Counted from the stretch's first letter, positions 27,778-36,770 are shown. The stretch: 64,000 nucleotides of DNA from Actinomycetota bacterium (GCA_005884925.1 VAYU01000026.1:1-64000); one strand, 5' to 3'. A program made the numbers and translations. The notes: generated by a model from the letters alone, not told the origin.

Positions 27778-29484
27778 TCATGGCACGGGCATCGCGTGCG
27801 GAGGCAGCGACACGGCGGGCGCGGCCTCGATCCCCAGCCGTTGGATCGCGTAGCGGGCGACCTCTTGGAAGACCGGCGCAGCGGCGACACCGCCGAAAAC
27901 GGTCCGTGGCTCATCGATGATCACGGCGACGACGACGCGTGGCCGAGATGCGGGAAGGAAGCCGATGAACGAGGCGACGTATCGACTGACGTAGTGGCCG
28001 TTGGGGTCCAGCTTCTTCGCGGTCCCGGTCTTGCCCGCCACCTGATATCCCGCGATCTGCGCTCGGTCGCCGGTCCCGTCCTGCACGACGTACGCGAGCA
28101 TCTGCGTCAGGGTCCGCGTCGTGGACGGTCGCAGCACCCGCCGGGTGATCGGTGAAGGTGCATCGTGACGAACGCCGTCGGGTCCGATCGTCGAGTCGAT
28201 CAGTCGCGGCTGCACCCAGGTTCCGCCGTTGGCGATCGTCGCGTAGACGCTCGCCATCTGGAGCGGCGTGACGGCCACGCCGGCGCCGAACGATACCGTC
28301 GCTCGTGTGAGATCGGACCATGGCGCGGGCGGCATCAGCCCCGCCGCTTCGCCCGGGAACCCGACCCCGGTCGGGGTTCCGTAGCCGAACCGCGTGAAGA
28401 TCTGCTGCATCGTCTGATTCCCGGTCCGATCCGCGACCAGCGAAGCGCCGACGTTGCTCGAGGGCGCGATGATGTCGCCGAGCGTCATCGTCTCCGTGGG
28501 GTGGGGCTCGGCGTCGTGGATCGTGTAGCCCTCGACCTGGCGCGTTCCGGGGACCTCGAACCGCTCCGTCGGGGTGACGGCACCCGATTCCAAGGCCGCC
28601 GCCGCCGTTATCGTCTTGTTGACGCTGCCCGGCTCCCACGTGTCCGTGACCGCCCGGTTCACATACCGCGTGCTGTCGAAGGAGGCGAACGAGTTCGGAT
28701 CGAACCACGGGTAGGAGGCCATCGCGTAAACGTCACCGGTGTGAGGATCGAGGACGACGATCGTTCCGCCCTTCGCACGGTTCTGCTGGACGGCCGTCCG
28801 CAGGTACTCCTGAGCCTGGAACTGGAGATCTCGGTCGATGGTGAGGACGACGCTGCTCCCCGGTTGGGGGTCTTGGACGACCTGTCTGCCCCCGGCGATC
28901 TCCTGGCCTTGGGCGGAGAGCTCGACGGTGCGCTCTCCTGGCGAGCCCGCCAAGAGCTGGTCGTACTGGCGCTCGAGCCCGGTGGTCCCGACCCCGTCGA
29001 TGTTCACGAACCCCAGGACCTGGGGCGCCACGGGCCCCGCGGGGTAGTAGCGCTTCGCCACCGGCAGGAGACCGATCCCGGGCAGGTGGAGGTCCGCGAC
29101 GTGTTGCGCGACGTCGAGGTCGACCTGGCGTTCGATATAGGCGAACGTTCCCGGCGAGGACAACGCCGCCCGGACGGCCTTGTCTCGGAGCCCGAGCACC
29201 GGTACGATCTGCGCCGCTTCGGTCGCCGCGTCGACCACGAGGCTCGGGTTCGCATAGATGTCGCGCGCGTCGAGGGTCAGGGCCATCGGCACGCCGCTTC
29301 GGTCCAGCATCTCTCCGCGAATGGCCGGAAGGGCTTCGTTGTGCACGCGCTGGGTCGATCCGAGCTCCGCGTAGGTCCCCGATTCGCGCACCTGGAGCAC
29401 GGCGAGCCTGATCACGATGCCGCCTATCGCGAGCATCACGGCAACGAGCACGACCACCAGACGATGCACGGGCGGGCGCTTCAC
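27778..29484 (-). CDS. ftsI: class B penicillin-binding protein, septal transpeptidase
   Basis: Cross-links septal peptidoglycan with FtsW. 568 residues: one N-terminal membrane helix (about 8-28), PBP dimerisation domain ('IRGEMLDRSGVPMAL', 'RYYPAGPVAPQVLGFV') and transpeptidase domain with 'EPGSVNKTI' (SxxK), 'SSN' in 'APSSNVGASLV' and 'AGKTGTAKK' (KTG). There are no PASTA domains at the C-terminus. The start is the GTG at 29484, overlapping the ftsL-like stop in GTGA. Confidence 0.95.
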   Translation of the reverse strand: MKRPPVHRLVVVLVAVMLAIGGIVIRLAVLQVRESGTYAELGSTQRVHNEALPAIRGEMLDRSGVPMALTLDARDIYANPSLVVDAATEAAQIVPVLGLRDKAVRAALSSPGTFAYIERQVDLDVAQHVADLHLPGIGLLPVAKRYYPAGPVAPQVLGFVNIDGVGTTGLERQYDQLLAGSPGERTVELSAQGQEIAGGRQVVQDPQPGSSVVLTIDRDLQFQAQEYLRTAVQQNRAKGGTIVVLDPHTGDVYAMASYPWFDPNSFASFDSTRYVNRAVTDTWEPGSVNKTITAAAALESGAVTPTERFEVPGTRQVEGYTIHDAEPHPTETMTLGDIIAPSSNVGASLVADRTGNQTMQQIFTRFGYGTPTGVGFPGEAAGLMPPAPWSDLTRATVSFGAGVAVTPLQMASVYATIANGGTWVQPRLIDSTIGPDGVRHDAPSPITRRVLRPSTTRTLTQMLAYVVQDGTGDRAQIAGYQVAGKTGTAKKLDPNGHYVSRYVASFIGFLPASRPRVVVAVIIDEPRTVFGGVAAAPVFQEVARYAIQRLGIEAAPAVSLPPHAMPVP

Positions 29485-29882
29485 GCGCCGAGTCCCGACG
29501 GATCCGACGGGACCCGGATGATCACCACGCGCTGGGGCATCACCATCCCTTCCTTCCGTGCCCACCGGATCACGCGCGACGGCGCGGAGGCCGCGGCCAC
29601 GTCCTCCCGGAGCGACTGCTGGCGCTGGGTGAGCGAGCCGAGCTGCTGGCGAAGGTCGTCGGCACGGAAGCTGGCCTGGACCGCAAGCGCCGAGAGCGAC
29701 ACGATCCCGACGACCATCGCGGTGACGATGACGGCCGTCATGACCCAGAACGGGGGGGTCCCGCGACGCGCCCGCACCCGATGGTGCGGGGAAGGGATGG
29801 CGCGCGGGCGCGCCGCGGGGGTGCGGGAGGGGTCCGCACGCTTCGGGATCGGAGAGGGCAGGCTGCGGGCCGGGGCGCTCAT
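29481..29882 (-). CDS. FtsL-like divisome membrane protein
   Basis: 133 residues: a basic, Pro-rich cytoplasmic N-terminus (about 1-44), one membrane helix (about 47-68), then a coiled coil ('FRADDLRQQLGSLTQRQQSL') and a short tail. This topology, together with the place between rsmH and ftsI, is the FtsL pattern, though primary-sequence similarity in this family is always low. The ATG overlaps the rsmH stop (ATGA). It probably binds FtsQ and the transpeptidase. Confidence 0.8.
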   Translation of the reverse strand: MSAPARSLPSPIPKRADPSRTPAARPRAIPSPHHRVRARRGTPPFWVMTAVIVTAMVVGIVSLSALAVQASFRADDLRQQLGSLTQRQQSLREDVAAASAPSRVIRWARKEGMVMPQRVVIIRVPSDPSGLGA

Positions 29883-30769
29883 GCTGCTTCCCTGGCCACT
29901 TGCCGGGTGGAGCGCTCGGCCGCGCGCAGCTTGGCGCTCCGGGCGCGGGGGTTGCGCCCCCGCTCCGCCGCGCTCGCTACGAGCGGCTTCTTCGTGATGA
30001 CGTGCAGACGATCGTCATCGCGGAACGAACGCTTCACGATGCGGTCCTCCAAGGAGTGATAGGAGATGACGACCACGCGGCCACCGGGCTCGAGGAGCCC
30101 CGCCGCGGGAGGCAGGGCCGCGGTGAGCTCCTCGAGCTCCCGGTTGACCGCGATGCGGAGCGCCTGGAACGTGCGTCTCGCGGGGTGGGGGCCCCCCGGG
30201 CGCTTCCCGACGGCGCTCACGATGATGCCGGTGAGTTGATCGGTCGTTCGGATCGGACGCCGGCGGACGATCGCAGCGGCGATCCGCCGCGACCGCGGCT
30301 CCTCACCGAGCCGGTAGATCAGATCGGCCAGCTCCCGCTCGGGGAGCCCGTTGACGAGGTCCGCGGCGCTTGGCCCCGCCACTGCTGCACTCCCCTCGCC
30401 CATCCGCATGTCGAGCGGTCCGTCCACGCGGTACCCGAACCCGCGGTCCGGACGGTCGAGTTGCATCGAGGAGACCCCGAGATCGAAGAGCACACCGTCG
30501 ACCGGGCTGCCGACGACATCCTCGTCGACCTCGGAGAAGCGTGCTCCCACCAGCCGTACGCGATCACCGAACGCGCTCAACCGCTCGCGCGCGAGCGCCA
30601 AGGCCTCGGGATCACGGTCGACGCCGACCAGGCGGGCGACGCCGGCTTCAAGGAGGGCGGCGGCGTGCCCCCCGGAACCGACCGTCATGTCGACGACGGT
30701 CCGCCGACCCGCCAGGAGCTCGATCACCTCGGCCGTCATGACGGCCTCGTGTCCACCTTCGACCGCCAC
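29879..30769 (-). CDS. rsmH: 16S rRNA (cytosine-1402-N4) methyltransferase RsmH
   Basis: SAM-dependent methyltransferase for 16S C1402. 296 residues with 'VDMTVGSGGHAAALLE' (SAM loop), 'VGVDRDPEAL', 'FDLGVSSMQLDRPDRGFGY', 'ARRTFQALRIAVNREL' and 'VVISYHSLEDRIVKRSFRD'. It starts with GTG one base after the stop of a 39-codon membrane ORF, so the two are likely coupled. Confidence 0.96.
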   Translation of the reverse strand: MAVEGGHEAVMTAEVIELLAGRRTVVDMTVGSGGHAAALLEAGVARLVGVDRDPEALALARERLSAFGDRVRLVGARFSEVDEDVVGSPVDGVLFDLGVSSMQLDRPDRGFGYRVDGPLDMRMGEGSAAVAGPSAADLVNGLPERELADLIYRLGEEPRSRRIAAAIVRRRPIRTTDQLTGIIVSAVGKRPGGPHPARRTFQALRIAVNRELEELTAALPPAAGLLEPGGRVVVISYHSLEDRIVKRSFRDDDRLHVITKKPLVASAAERGRNPRARSAKLRAAERSTRQVAREAA

Positions 30770-30770
30770 G

Positions 30771-30890
30771 TCACCCGACGTGCCCGACGAGCAGGCCGAA
30801 CGCGATCGAGGCGAGGAGCGTCAGCGCGGTCATCCCGATCAGCGAGAGGCTCTGACGAACCTCGTCGCTCAATCTCCGTGGTTGTTCCAT
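30771..30890 (-). CDS. 39-residue single-pass membrane protein between mraZ and rsmH
   Basis: ATG at 30890 to TGA at 30771. The peptide begins 'MEQPRRLSDEVRQSLSLIGM' and ends 'FGLLVGHVG'. The first 12 residues are charged and the rest forms one hydrophobic helix of about 22 residues, with only a single His near the end. An AGGGA lies a few bases before the ATG. Its stop is one base from the rsmH GTG, which is typical of real coupled genes in this operon. No family is recognised. It could be a small divisome or wall-enzyme partner. Confidence 0.6.
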   Translation of the reverse strand: MEQPRRLSDEVRQSLSLIGMTALTLLASIAFGLLVGHVG

Positions 30891-30923
30891 CGATCCCTGC
30901 CTCTCTCGATCAGGGGGCCGTGG

Positions 30924-31361
30924 TCAGCCCGTTCCCTTGCCCGGCTCCAGCGCCCCCGCCTGATACGCGCCTGCGTGAGCGGCCTCGTAGCGTTCGTAGC
31001 TGGTGCGGTCCCATATCTCCATCCGATCCCGTACGCCGAGCACGACGACGTCCTTGCGGATCCCCACGCGGTCCCGCAGACGTTGCGGGATCGTGAGGCG
31101 ACCCTGCCCATCGAGCCTGGCTTCATCCGACGAGCCGAAGAACAATCGGCCGTACGCGCGACCGGCGGTGTCGGAAAGGGGGAACGCTGCGACCTCCTCG
31201 GATCGACGCTGCCACTCGGCGCCGGGGAAGACGAAGAGGCAGCCGTCTTGTCCGATCGTGAGCCACGCCCCATCGGCGAACGTCTCACGGAACCGAGCCG
31301 GCAAAGACACACGCCCCTTCGGGTCGAGTTGGTAGCTGTGCGTGCCGAGCAGTTCTGCCAA
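30924..31361 (-). CDS. mraZ: MraZ, transcription regulator of the division cluster
   Basis: AbrB-fold DNA-binding protein that represses its own dcw operon in bacteria studied. 145 residues with two MraZ repeats: 'YQLDPKGRVSLPARFR' (about 9-24) and 'ARLDGQGRLTIPQRLRD' (about 80-96). I choose the TTG at 31361, since AGGGGAG sits at the right distance in front and the product then starts at the family's usual place; a GTG at 31382 would place this ribosome site inside the gene. It is the first gene of the cluster. Confidence 0.93.
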   Translation of the reverse strand: MAELLGTHSYQLDPKGRVSLPARFRETFADGAWLTIGQDGCLFVFPGAEWQRRSEEVAAFPLSDTAGRAYGRLFFGSSDEARLDGQGRLTIPQRLRDRVGIRKDVVVLGVRDRMEIWDRTSYERYEAAHAGAYQAGALEPGKGTG

Positions 31362-31378
31362 GCGTTCTCCCCTTTCCT

Positions 31379-31423
31379 CCACTTGGGCCCACGTTTATGC
31401 CACTCGCACTCCACCCGCGTCAA
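31379..31423 (-). promoter_or_regulatory. mraZ promoter with four GTGG repeats (MraZ-binding site)
   Basis: On the minus strand TTGACG (31418-31423) and CATAAA (31394-31399) are 18 bases apart. Four GTGG motifs follow each other at 31411-31414, 31400-31403, 31389-31392 and 31379-31382, at steps of 11, 11 and 10 bases. Known MraZ sites are direct repeats of a GTGGG-like core at about 10-base steps, so this should be the autoregulatory site. Because the repeats lie between and just after the promoter elements, bound MraZ would block RNA polymerase. Confidence 0.75.
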
Positions 31424-31535
31424 CAAGAGTTGCGCCCGAACTGCTGTTCGAGCAGGCGCGACAGGACCCCATGCCGGAGCCAACTAAGCACTCAGCGCGC
31501 GTCACGCATCTGGAGGGGAGGGCGGGAGATCGGGA

Positions 31536-31556
31536 GATCCCGAGCCAGTCGGGATC
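31536..31556 (-). terminator. putative terminator of the HNH gene
   Basis: An 8-bp perfect inverted repeat (gatcccga and tcgggatc) with a 5-base loop, 13 bases after the stop of the HNH gene and before the mraZ promoter. There is no T-run, so it is called with caution. Confidence 0.35.
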
Positions 31557-31568
31557 ACACGCCGAGGA

Positions 31569-32051
31569 TCAGATCAGGTACGGCTCCCACCCGGGCTCGA
31601 CCTGGCCCAGGGTCAGGCGGAAGCCGTCCGATGGAGCGAAGGGTTGGCGATGCAGATGGAAGCCCGCTTCTTGCGGCGTTCTGTCCATCTTCTTGGCGTT
31701 GCACCGCCGGCATGCGGCCACGACGTTCTCCCATACGTGGAGCCCACCTCGGGAACGCGGCAGCACGTGATCCAGGTTCTCGGCGGCAGACCCGCAGTAC
31801 TGGCACTCCCACCCATCCCGAGCGAACACCGCGCGCCTCGTGAGCGGCGCGTGGGCGCGGAAAGGAACGTGAACGAAGTGACGGAGACGAACCACGGATG
31901 GGGCTTCCAACGCGATCCGTTCACTGTGGAAGATCGCGCCGTTCGACTGCACGACCTCGGCTTTCTCCTTGAGCACGAGCACGACGGCTCGCCTCGCGGG
32001 AACGACCGCGAGCGGCAATTCGGTCGCGTTGAGGACGAGGGCGCGTCCCAT
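31569..32051 (-). CDS. HNH endonuclease family protein
   Basis: 160 residues. The N-terminal half ('ALVLNATELPLAVVPARRA', 'LVLKEKAEVV') is a conserved extension found in free-standing actinobacterial and cyanobacterial HNH proteins. The C-terminal HNH domain has 'CQYCG', 'LDHVLPRSRGG' and 'NVVAACRRCNAKK', with two CxxC zinc pairs and the catalytic His. The cellular role of this widespread group is not known; it is not flanked by intron or intein signals. Start ATG at 32051. It faces away from moxR across a 266-base gap. Confidence 0.85.
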   Translation of the reverse strand: MGRALVLNATELPLAVVPARRAVVLVLKEKAEVVQSNGAIFHSERIALEAPSVVRLRHFVHVPFRAHAPLTRRAVFARDGWECQYCGSAAENLDHVLPRSRGGLHVWENVVAACRRCNAKKMDRTPQEAGFHLHRQPFAPSDGFRLTLGQVEPGWEPYLI

Positions 32052-32106
32052 GGCGGTGAGTGTACGCGCTGCAGCCGGTTCGCCCGCCCCGCTCGCCGAG
32101 CGAATC

Positions 32107-32116
32107 ACAACGTTGT
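32107..32116. promoter_or_regulatory. 10-bp palindrome in the HNH-moxR divergent gap
   Basis: ACAACGTTGT is a perfect palindrome and is flanked by AT-rich bases (ATC on the left, AAT on the right), standing out in a GC-rich 266-base gap (32052-32317). It could be an operator for either divergent gene. Nothing else was recognised in this gap except the GGGGGG ribosome site before moxR. Confidence 0.3.
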
Positions 32117-32317
32117 AATCTTGGCGACGAGGGGCGGGGTGGCCGCGATGCCTGGAGTTGCGAACAGGGGCCGCGCGGGGCGTCCAGCGGCCAACCCCGC
32201 TCCTCCATCCCTTCCACTCCCGATCTCGTACACGTTTGCAGCGTCTCGTTGGTTCATGGTTCCGAGCTCCGATGGGCCTGGTCGGCCTATGGAACAGAAC
32301 TACTGGGGGGCCGTACG

Positions 32318-33322
32318 ATGAGTGTTCTGCCGAGCGGAGGTGCGGGGTTGGAGCTTCGTGAGCAAACACGCGAATGGGAGAGCTTCGGCGCCCGCTTCCG
32401 CCAGATCGAAGAGAACGTCGAGCGTGTCGTTCGAGGGAAGAACGCGGAGATCCGCCTAGCGCTCGTGGCGCTGGTCGCCGAGGGGCACCTGCTGATCGAG
32501 GACGTCCCCGGCGTCGGCAAGACGATGCTCGCGAAGTCGATCGCACGTTCGATCGACTGTTCGTTCCGCCGCATCCAGTTCACGCCGGATATGCTCCCGA
32601 CAGACATCACCGGTGTGAACGTGTTCAACCAGGAGCGCGGCGACTTCGAGTTCCGCCCGGGAGCCGTGTTCGCGAACGTCGTGCTGGGCGACGAGATCAA
32701 CCGGGCATCTCCGAAGACGCAGTCCGCACTGCTGGAATGCATGGAAGAGCGACAGGTCACGATCGACGCGGAGACGCACACCCTCGGGACGCCGTTCATG
32801 GTGATCGCCACGCAGAACCCCGTCGAGCACGAGGGAACGTATCCGCTCCCGGAGGCGCAACTCGACCGGTTCATGATGCGGCTGTCGATCGGCTATCCCA
32901 GCCTCCAGATCGAGTCGGAGATCCTCGAGACGCACAGCGCGGGCCAACCGCTCGGCGTGATCAGCAGCGTGACGGACGCGCAGGGCATCGGGGAGATGAT
33001 CGAACAGGCGCGGCGGGTGCACGTCGCACCCACGATCCGCGACTACATCGTCCGGATCGTGGACGCGACCCGGAACCATCCGGACGTCTACCTGGGGGGA
33101 AGCCCCCGAGCCTCGATCATGCTCCTGCGGGCGGCGAGGGCGTACGCGGCGGCCGACGAACGCGATTACGTGATCCCGGACGACGTCAAGTTGCTGTGCG
33201 TCCCCGGGCTCGCGCACCGGATCATCGTGACGGCCGACGCCGTGATGACCGGGCGTTCGGCCTCGGTCGTGCTCCGGGAGATCCTCTCTCAGGTGGAGGT
33301 CCCGGTGGCGGAGCGCTCCTAA
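32318..33322 (+). CDS. MoxR family AAA+ ATPase
   Basis: 334 residues. Walker A 'EDVPGVGKTMLAKSIAR', Walker B 'VVLGDEINRASPKTQSALLE', sensor 'FMVIATQNPVEHEGTYPLPEAQLDRFMM' and the C-terminal lid 'GGSPRASIMLLRAARAYAA' are complete. MoxR ATPases act as chaperones or remodelling factors for partners encoded next door, here a DUF58 protein one base downstream and a transglutaminase. The ATG follows GGGGGG by seven bases; upstream open frame is not supported. Confidence 0.94.
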   Translation: MSVLPSGGAGLELREQTREWESFGARFRQIEENVERVVRGKNAEIRLALVALVAEGHLLIEDVPGVGKTMLAKSIARSIDCSFRRIQFTPDMLPTDITGVNVFNQERGDFEFRPGAVFANVVLGDEINRASPKTQSALLECMEERQVTIDAETHTLGTPFMVIATQNPVEHEGTYPLPEAQLDRFMMRLSIGYPSLQIESEILETHSAGQPLGVISSVTDAQGIGEMIEQARRVHVAPTIRDYIVRIVDATRNHPDVYLGGSPRASIMLLRAARAYAAADERDYVIPDDVKLLCVPGLAHRIIVTADAVMTGRSASVVLREILSQVEVPVAERS

Positions 33323-33323
33323 G

Positions 33324-34553
33324 ATGTTCACGCCGCGCGGAGTGACCGTCTGCGTGGCAGGTGTCGCGATGTGGTTCGTCGCGCGGTTGATCGGTTCGGC
33401 GGGCCTGGAGGTCGTCGGCATCGGATTCGTGTTCCTTCCCGTCGTCGCTGGACTCTTCTTGCGCTGGACCGAGCGACGCGTGTCGGTCCGCCGGCGTCTA
33501 TCTGAGGTGCGGGTCGGGCCGGGAACCCGGCTGACGGTGCAGCTCGACGTCGAGAATCGCTCGACCGCGCCGAGCTCGTTCCTGATGCTCGAGGACCAAC
33601 TGCCTCCGACCCTCGGGCGCTCCGCTCGGCTGGTCGTCGCGAGCGTGCCCGGCCGCCGGGCACAACGCGTCTCCTACTCGATCCTCCCGCAGGTGCGGGG
33701 GCGCTACCGGATCGGTCCGTTGACGATCGACATCACCGATGCCTTCGGCCTCCGCCGGAAGCGCCTGGTCGTCGAGAACCGGGACGAACTACTGGTGACG
33801 CCCGAGATCGAGGATCTCTCCACCCCGCTGGACGCGGCCACGAGTCCGAATGCGGGAGCGGCCCGGGCGCGGCAGCTCCTCCGCACGGGCGAGGAGTACT
33901 TCACGATGCGCGCCTACCAGGAAGGCGACGATCTCCGACGGATCCACTGGCCGTCGGTCGCCCGGACGGGCGAGCTGATGATCAGGCAGAACGAGACCAG
34001 CAAGCGAGCGAACGGGTTGGTGTTCATCGACAATCGCGAAGCGGCCCTCGGCCGGTCGCACTCGGCGGCGTTCGAACGGGCGGTCTCGTGCGCGGCGAGC
34101 GTGGGGGCGCTCCTGGCCCGGAACGGGTTCGGCTTGCGGTTCGGAACCGCCGACGCGCCCGGCCTCGCGCTGTCCGAAGAGCGGTTCCTCGACGCGCTCG
34201 CGAGCGTCACCCACGGCAAGGGACCGTCGCTCTCGAGCGCCCTGACCAACCTTCGGGGCGCGGCGTCGGCCGACGCCTCGCTCGTGTTCATCGCCGCGCC
34301 GCCGGCGCCACAGGAGCTGCCGCAACTCGTCCGATCGGGGTCCGGGTTCGGCCCCAAGCTCGCGATCTTGATCCATCCCGCCGAGCCGGCGACCGCTCCG
34401 GCCAGCCGCCGGATGCAGCTGGAGGCTCGAGCGACCGAAGCCAGGCTCGCCCTTACCCGGGCGGGCTGGGATTGCCTCGTCTTGACCCCGTCGACGAAGT
34501 TGAGGGAACGATGGCACGTACCGCGGGAACGACTGCTCGCATCCAGCGTCTGA
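33324..34553 (+). CDS. DUF58 protein, membrane-anchored
   Basis: 409 residues. Two hydrophobic stretches at the N-terminus (about 6-22 and 30-48), a beta-rich middle ('GTRLTVQLDVENRSTAP'), then the DUF58 core 'YFTMRAYQEGDDLRRIHW', 'SVARTGELMIRQNE', and a von Willebrand A-like tail. This is the standard partner of MoxR and transglutaminase-like proteins in actinobacteria. The unit is thought to act in envelope biology, but its substrate is unknown. Its last 43 bases overlap the next gene. Confidence 0.9.
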   Translation: MFTPRGVTVCVAGVAMWFVARLIGSAGLEVVGIGFVFLPVVAGLFLRWTERRVSVRRRLSEVRVGPGTRLTVQLDVENRSTAPSSFLMLEDQLPPTLGRSARLVVASVPGRRAQRVSYSILPQVRGRYRIGPLTIDITDAFGLRRKRLVVENRDELLVTPEIEDLSTPLDAATSPNAGAARARQLLRTGEEYFTMRAYQEGDDLRRIHWPSVARTGELMIRQNETSKRANGLVFIDNREAALGRSHSAAFERAVSCAASVGALLARNGFGLRFGTADAPGLALSEERFLDALASVTHGKGPSLSSALTNLRGAASADASLVFIAAPPAPQELPQLVRSGSGFGPKLAILIHPAEPATAPASRRMQLEARATEARLALTRAGWDCLVLTPSTKLRERWHVPRERLLASSV

Positions 34554-36766
34554 CGGCCCTCGTCGCGATCGAGCTGGTCGCGCTTGCCGTTGGGTTCGCG
34601 TTCGGACGCGTGTTCATCGGGCACGGCGCCACGTACCGTCTGCTCGCGGTGAGCGTCGCCTCGGCGCTCGTGGCGTGGGCCTTCGAGCGCCGGAGCCTGC
34701 TCCTCGCGACCGCGGTGAGTGCGGTCCTGCTCGTCGTGGCGATCGGGATCATCGTCTTCCCGGCGACCACCTGGTTCGGCGCGCCGACCCTCGAGACCCT
34801 CCACCAGATGGGACACGCTGCCGCGCAGGTCGGCGAGGAGGCACGCATCCAGATCTCGCCCGCGCCGGCCAACGACTCCCTCATGCTCGCGGCCATCACG
34901 GCCGTCTGGGCCGCGGTCTTCTCTTGCTTCGCGCTCGCCTTCCGGGCGGGCAGCCCTCTGCTTTCGCTCGTTCCTCCGGTCGCGCTGGTCGCCTTCGCGG
35001 ACAGCGTGCTCGACGGCGTGATCAAGCCGATCTACGGGGTGCTCTTCCTCATCGCTGCGCTGGCCATCGTGTTCGCCGACTCCCTCCGACGGATCCACGG
35101 GTGGGGGCCGGTCTGGAGTCCCCCCGGCGCGAGGAACCGTCTGCTGCCATCCGCAGGACGAGGCGCTCGCAGGATCGGCGCCGGTGCAGTCGTCCTCGCC
35201 GCACTGGCGCCCATCTTCGTGCCGGGGTTCGGCTCGAAGGCCGTGATCGATCTGTCGTCGATCAACGCCGACACGCGCGTCCACGTCAGTCCGCTCGTGG
35301 AGATCGGAGCCATCCTCAACCAGGGCGATCCCGTCGAGGTCTTCCAGGTCCAGTCCGACCAGCCCGCGTACTGGCGGATGGTCGGCCTCGATGTGCTCGA
35401 CGACAAGGGACAGTGGTCCCCGGCATTCGACGAAGGGTCGGCGGTCCAAGAGGGACAGCAGCTCGCGACCGGCTTGCAGGGAACGACCATCACAGAGCGG
35501 TTCACGGTGACCAACGACCTGGGCTACACCTGGCTGCCGATCGCATACGAACCCAGTGTATTGGAGCAGGCGGAGGACTCGGTGACGTGGTTCGCGAGGT
35601 CGCAGACCATGACCGTCGCCGAGCCGCCCAACCGGGGTGCGACCTACACCGTCCAGTCCGTCTACCCCACGCCCAGCGCGCTCGAGCTCCAAGGGACCGC
35701 GGTGGGGTCGGCGGCCCAGTACCCGGACGAGACGACGCTCCCGGGAACGATCCCGCGGGAGATCAGGGATCTCGCCGAGAGATGGACACGCTACGACACG
35801 ACGGTCTTCGACCGCGTGATGTCGATCCAGCGACACCTGACGGACCCGGCTGAGTACCGCTACGACACGACGGTCTCGTACGCGCCCACGATGCAAGGGT
35901 TGACGAACTTCCTCCTGGAGGGGAAGAGCGGGTTCTGTCAGCAGTTCTCGGCCGCGATGGCCGTGATGTTGCGTTCGCTCGGCATACCGGCCCGCGTCGC
36001 GATGGGATACGCGTCGGGGAGCCAGGTCGCAGCCAACACCTGGAGCGTCATGACCACCGATCTGCACGCCTGGGTCGAGGTGCCGTTCGAAGGATATGGC
36101 TGGCTCCCGTTCGAGCCGACCCCCGGGAAGTCGAACCCGGCGATGGTCACGTACATGAGCACGTCTCCGACGGGCGTGAACTGCGATCCGTCGGCGGGGA
36201 ACTGCCCGGGCGTAGGGAACAAGAAGGATGGGGGGAAGACGCAGCCCCGCCACAAGGTGGCGCCCGGACGGGAGACGCGGCTCCCGATCGACCCAGGTGC
36301 GAACGCTCCCGGCGGTACGTCCGCTCGAAGCCCCGATCCCGGTCGCGTGCGCCCGACCGCGGTGCTCTTGGTGCTCGCGGTGGCCGCCGCACTGGTGCTC
36401 GTCGCCATCCCACTGATCCGTTGGTTCCGCAGACGTCGCAAGCTTCGCGATGCTGCGCGCGAACCACGGGCATTGATCCTGGCGACCTACGACGTGTTCT
36501 CGGAGCGAGCCGCCGACCTCGGGTTCGGTCGCGGACTGGGTGAGACGCCCATCGAGTATCGCCGGCGCGTCGAGGCGACCGACCTCCTCGTGGACGGGCA
36601 TCTGGAGCGCTTGACCGGCACCGTGGTCCGCGCCGCGTACGCATCGCACGCTCCGAGCGACGACGACGCGTTGGATGCTGCCGCGGATGCCGACCAGATC
36701 ATCCGCGATCTGCGACGCTCGACGCCGCTGCGACGCAGGCTGTTCGGTATCTACCGACGCGACTGA
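34511..36766 (+). CDS. transglutaminase-like membrane protein (TgpA type)
   Basis: 751 residues. Five to six membrane helices lie at the N-terminus (about 10-230). An extracellular part with the transglutaminase-like protease fold follows: Cys476 in 'GKSGFCQQFSAAMAVML' and His519 in 'DLHAWVEVP', with an acidic residue in 'WLPFEPTP' where many members have Asp. A Pro/Gly-rich stretch leads to a last membrane helix (about 615-640) and a cytoplasmic DUF4129-like tail. It may cross-link or cut envelope proteins. Start ATG at 34511, inside the end of the DUF58 gene. Confidence 0.88.
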   Translation: MARTAGTTARIQRLTALVAIELVALAVGFAFGRVFIGHGATYRLLAVSVASALVAWAFERRSLLLATAVSAVLLVVAIGIIVFPATTWFGAPTLETLHQMGHAAAQVGEEARIQISPAPANDSLMLAAITAVWAAVFSCFALAFRAGSPLLSLVPPVALVAFADSVLDGVIKPIYGVLFLIAALAIVFADSLRRIHGWGPVWSPPGARNRLLPSAGRGARRIGAGAVVLAALAPIFVPGFGSKAVIDLSSINADTRVHVSPLVEIGAILNQGDPVEVFQVQSDQPAYWRMVGLDVLDDKGQWSPAFDEGSAVQEGQQLATGLQGTTITERFTVTNDLGYTWLPIAYEPSVLEQAEDSVTWFARSQTMTVAEPPNRGATYTVQSVYPTPSALELQGTAVGSAAQYPDETTLPGTIPREIRDLAERWTRYDTTVFDRVMSIQRHLTDPAEYRYDTTVSYAPTMQGLTNFLLEGKSGFCQQFSAAMAVMLRSLGIPARVAMGYASGSQVAANTWSVMTTDLHAWVEVPFEGYGWLPFEPTPGKSNPAMVTYMSTSPTGVNCDPSAGNCPGVGNKKDGGKTQPRHKVAPGRETRLPIDPGANAPGGTSARSPDPGRVRPTAVLLVLAVAAALVLVAIPLIRWFRRRRKLRDAAREPRALILATYDVFSERAADLGFGRGLGETPIEYRRRVEATDLLVDGHLERLTGTVVRAAYASHAPSDDDALDAAADADQIIRDLRRSTPLRRRLFGIYRRD

Positions 36767-36770
36767 GCCA

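Noticed and set aside
31569..32051. HNH gene as a homing endonuclease or mobile element
   Set aside because: No intron, intein, terminal repeats or target duplication; the free-standing HNH type with this N-terminus is a common chromosomal gene.
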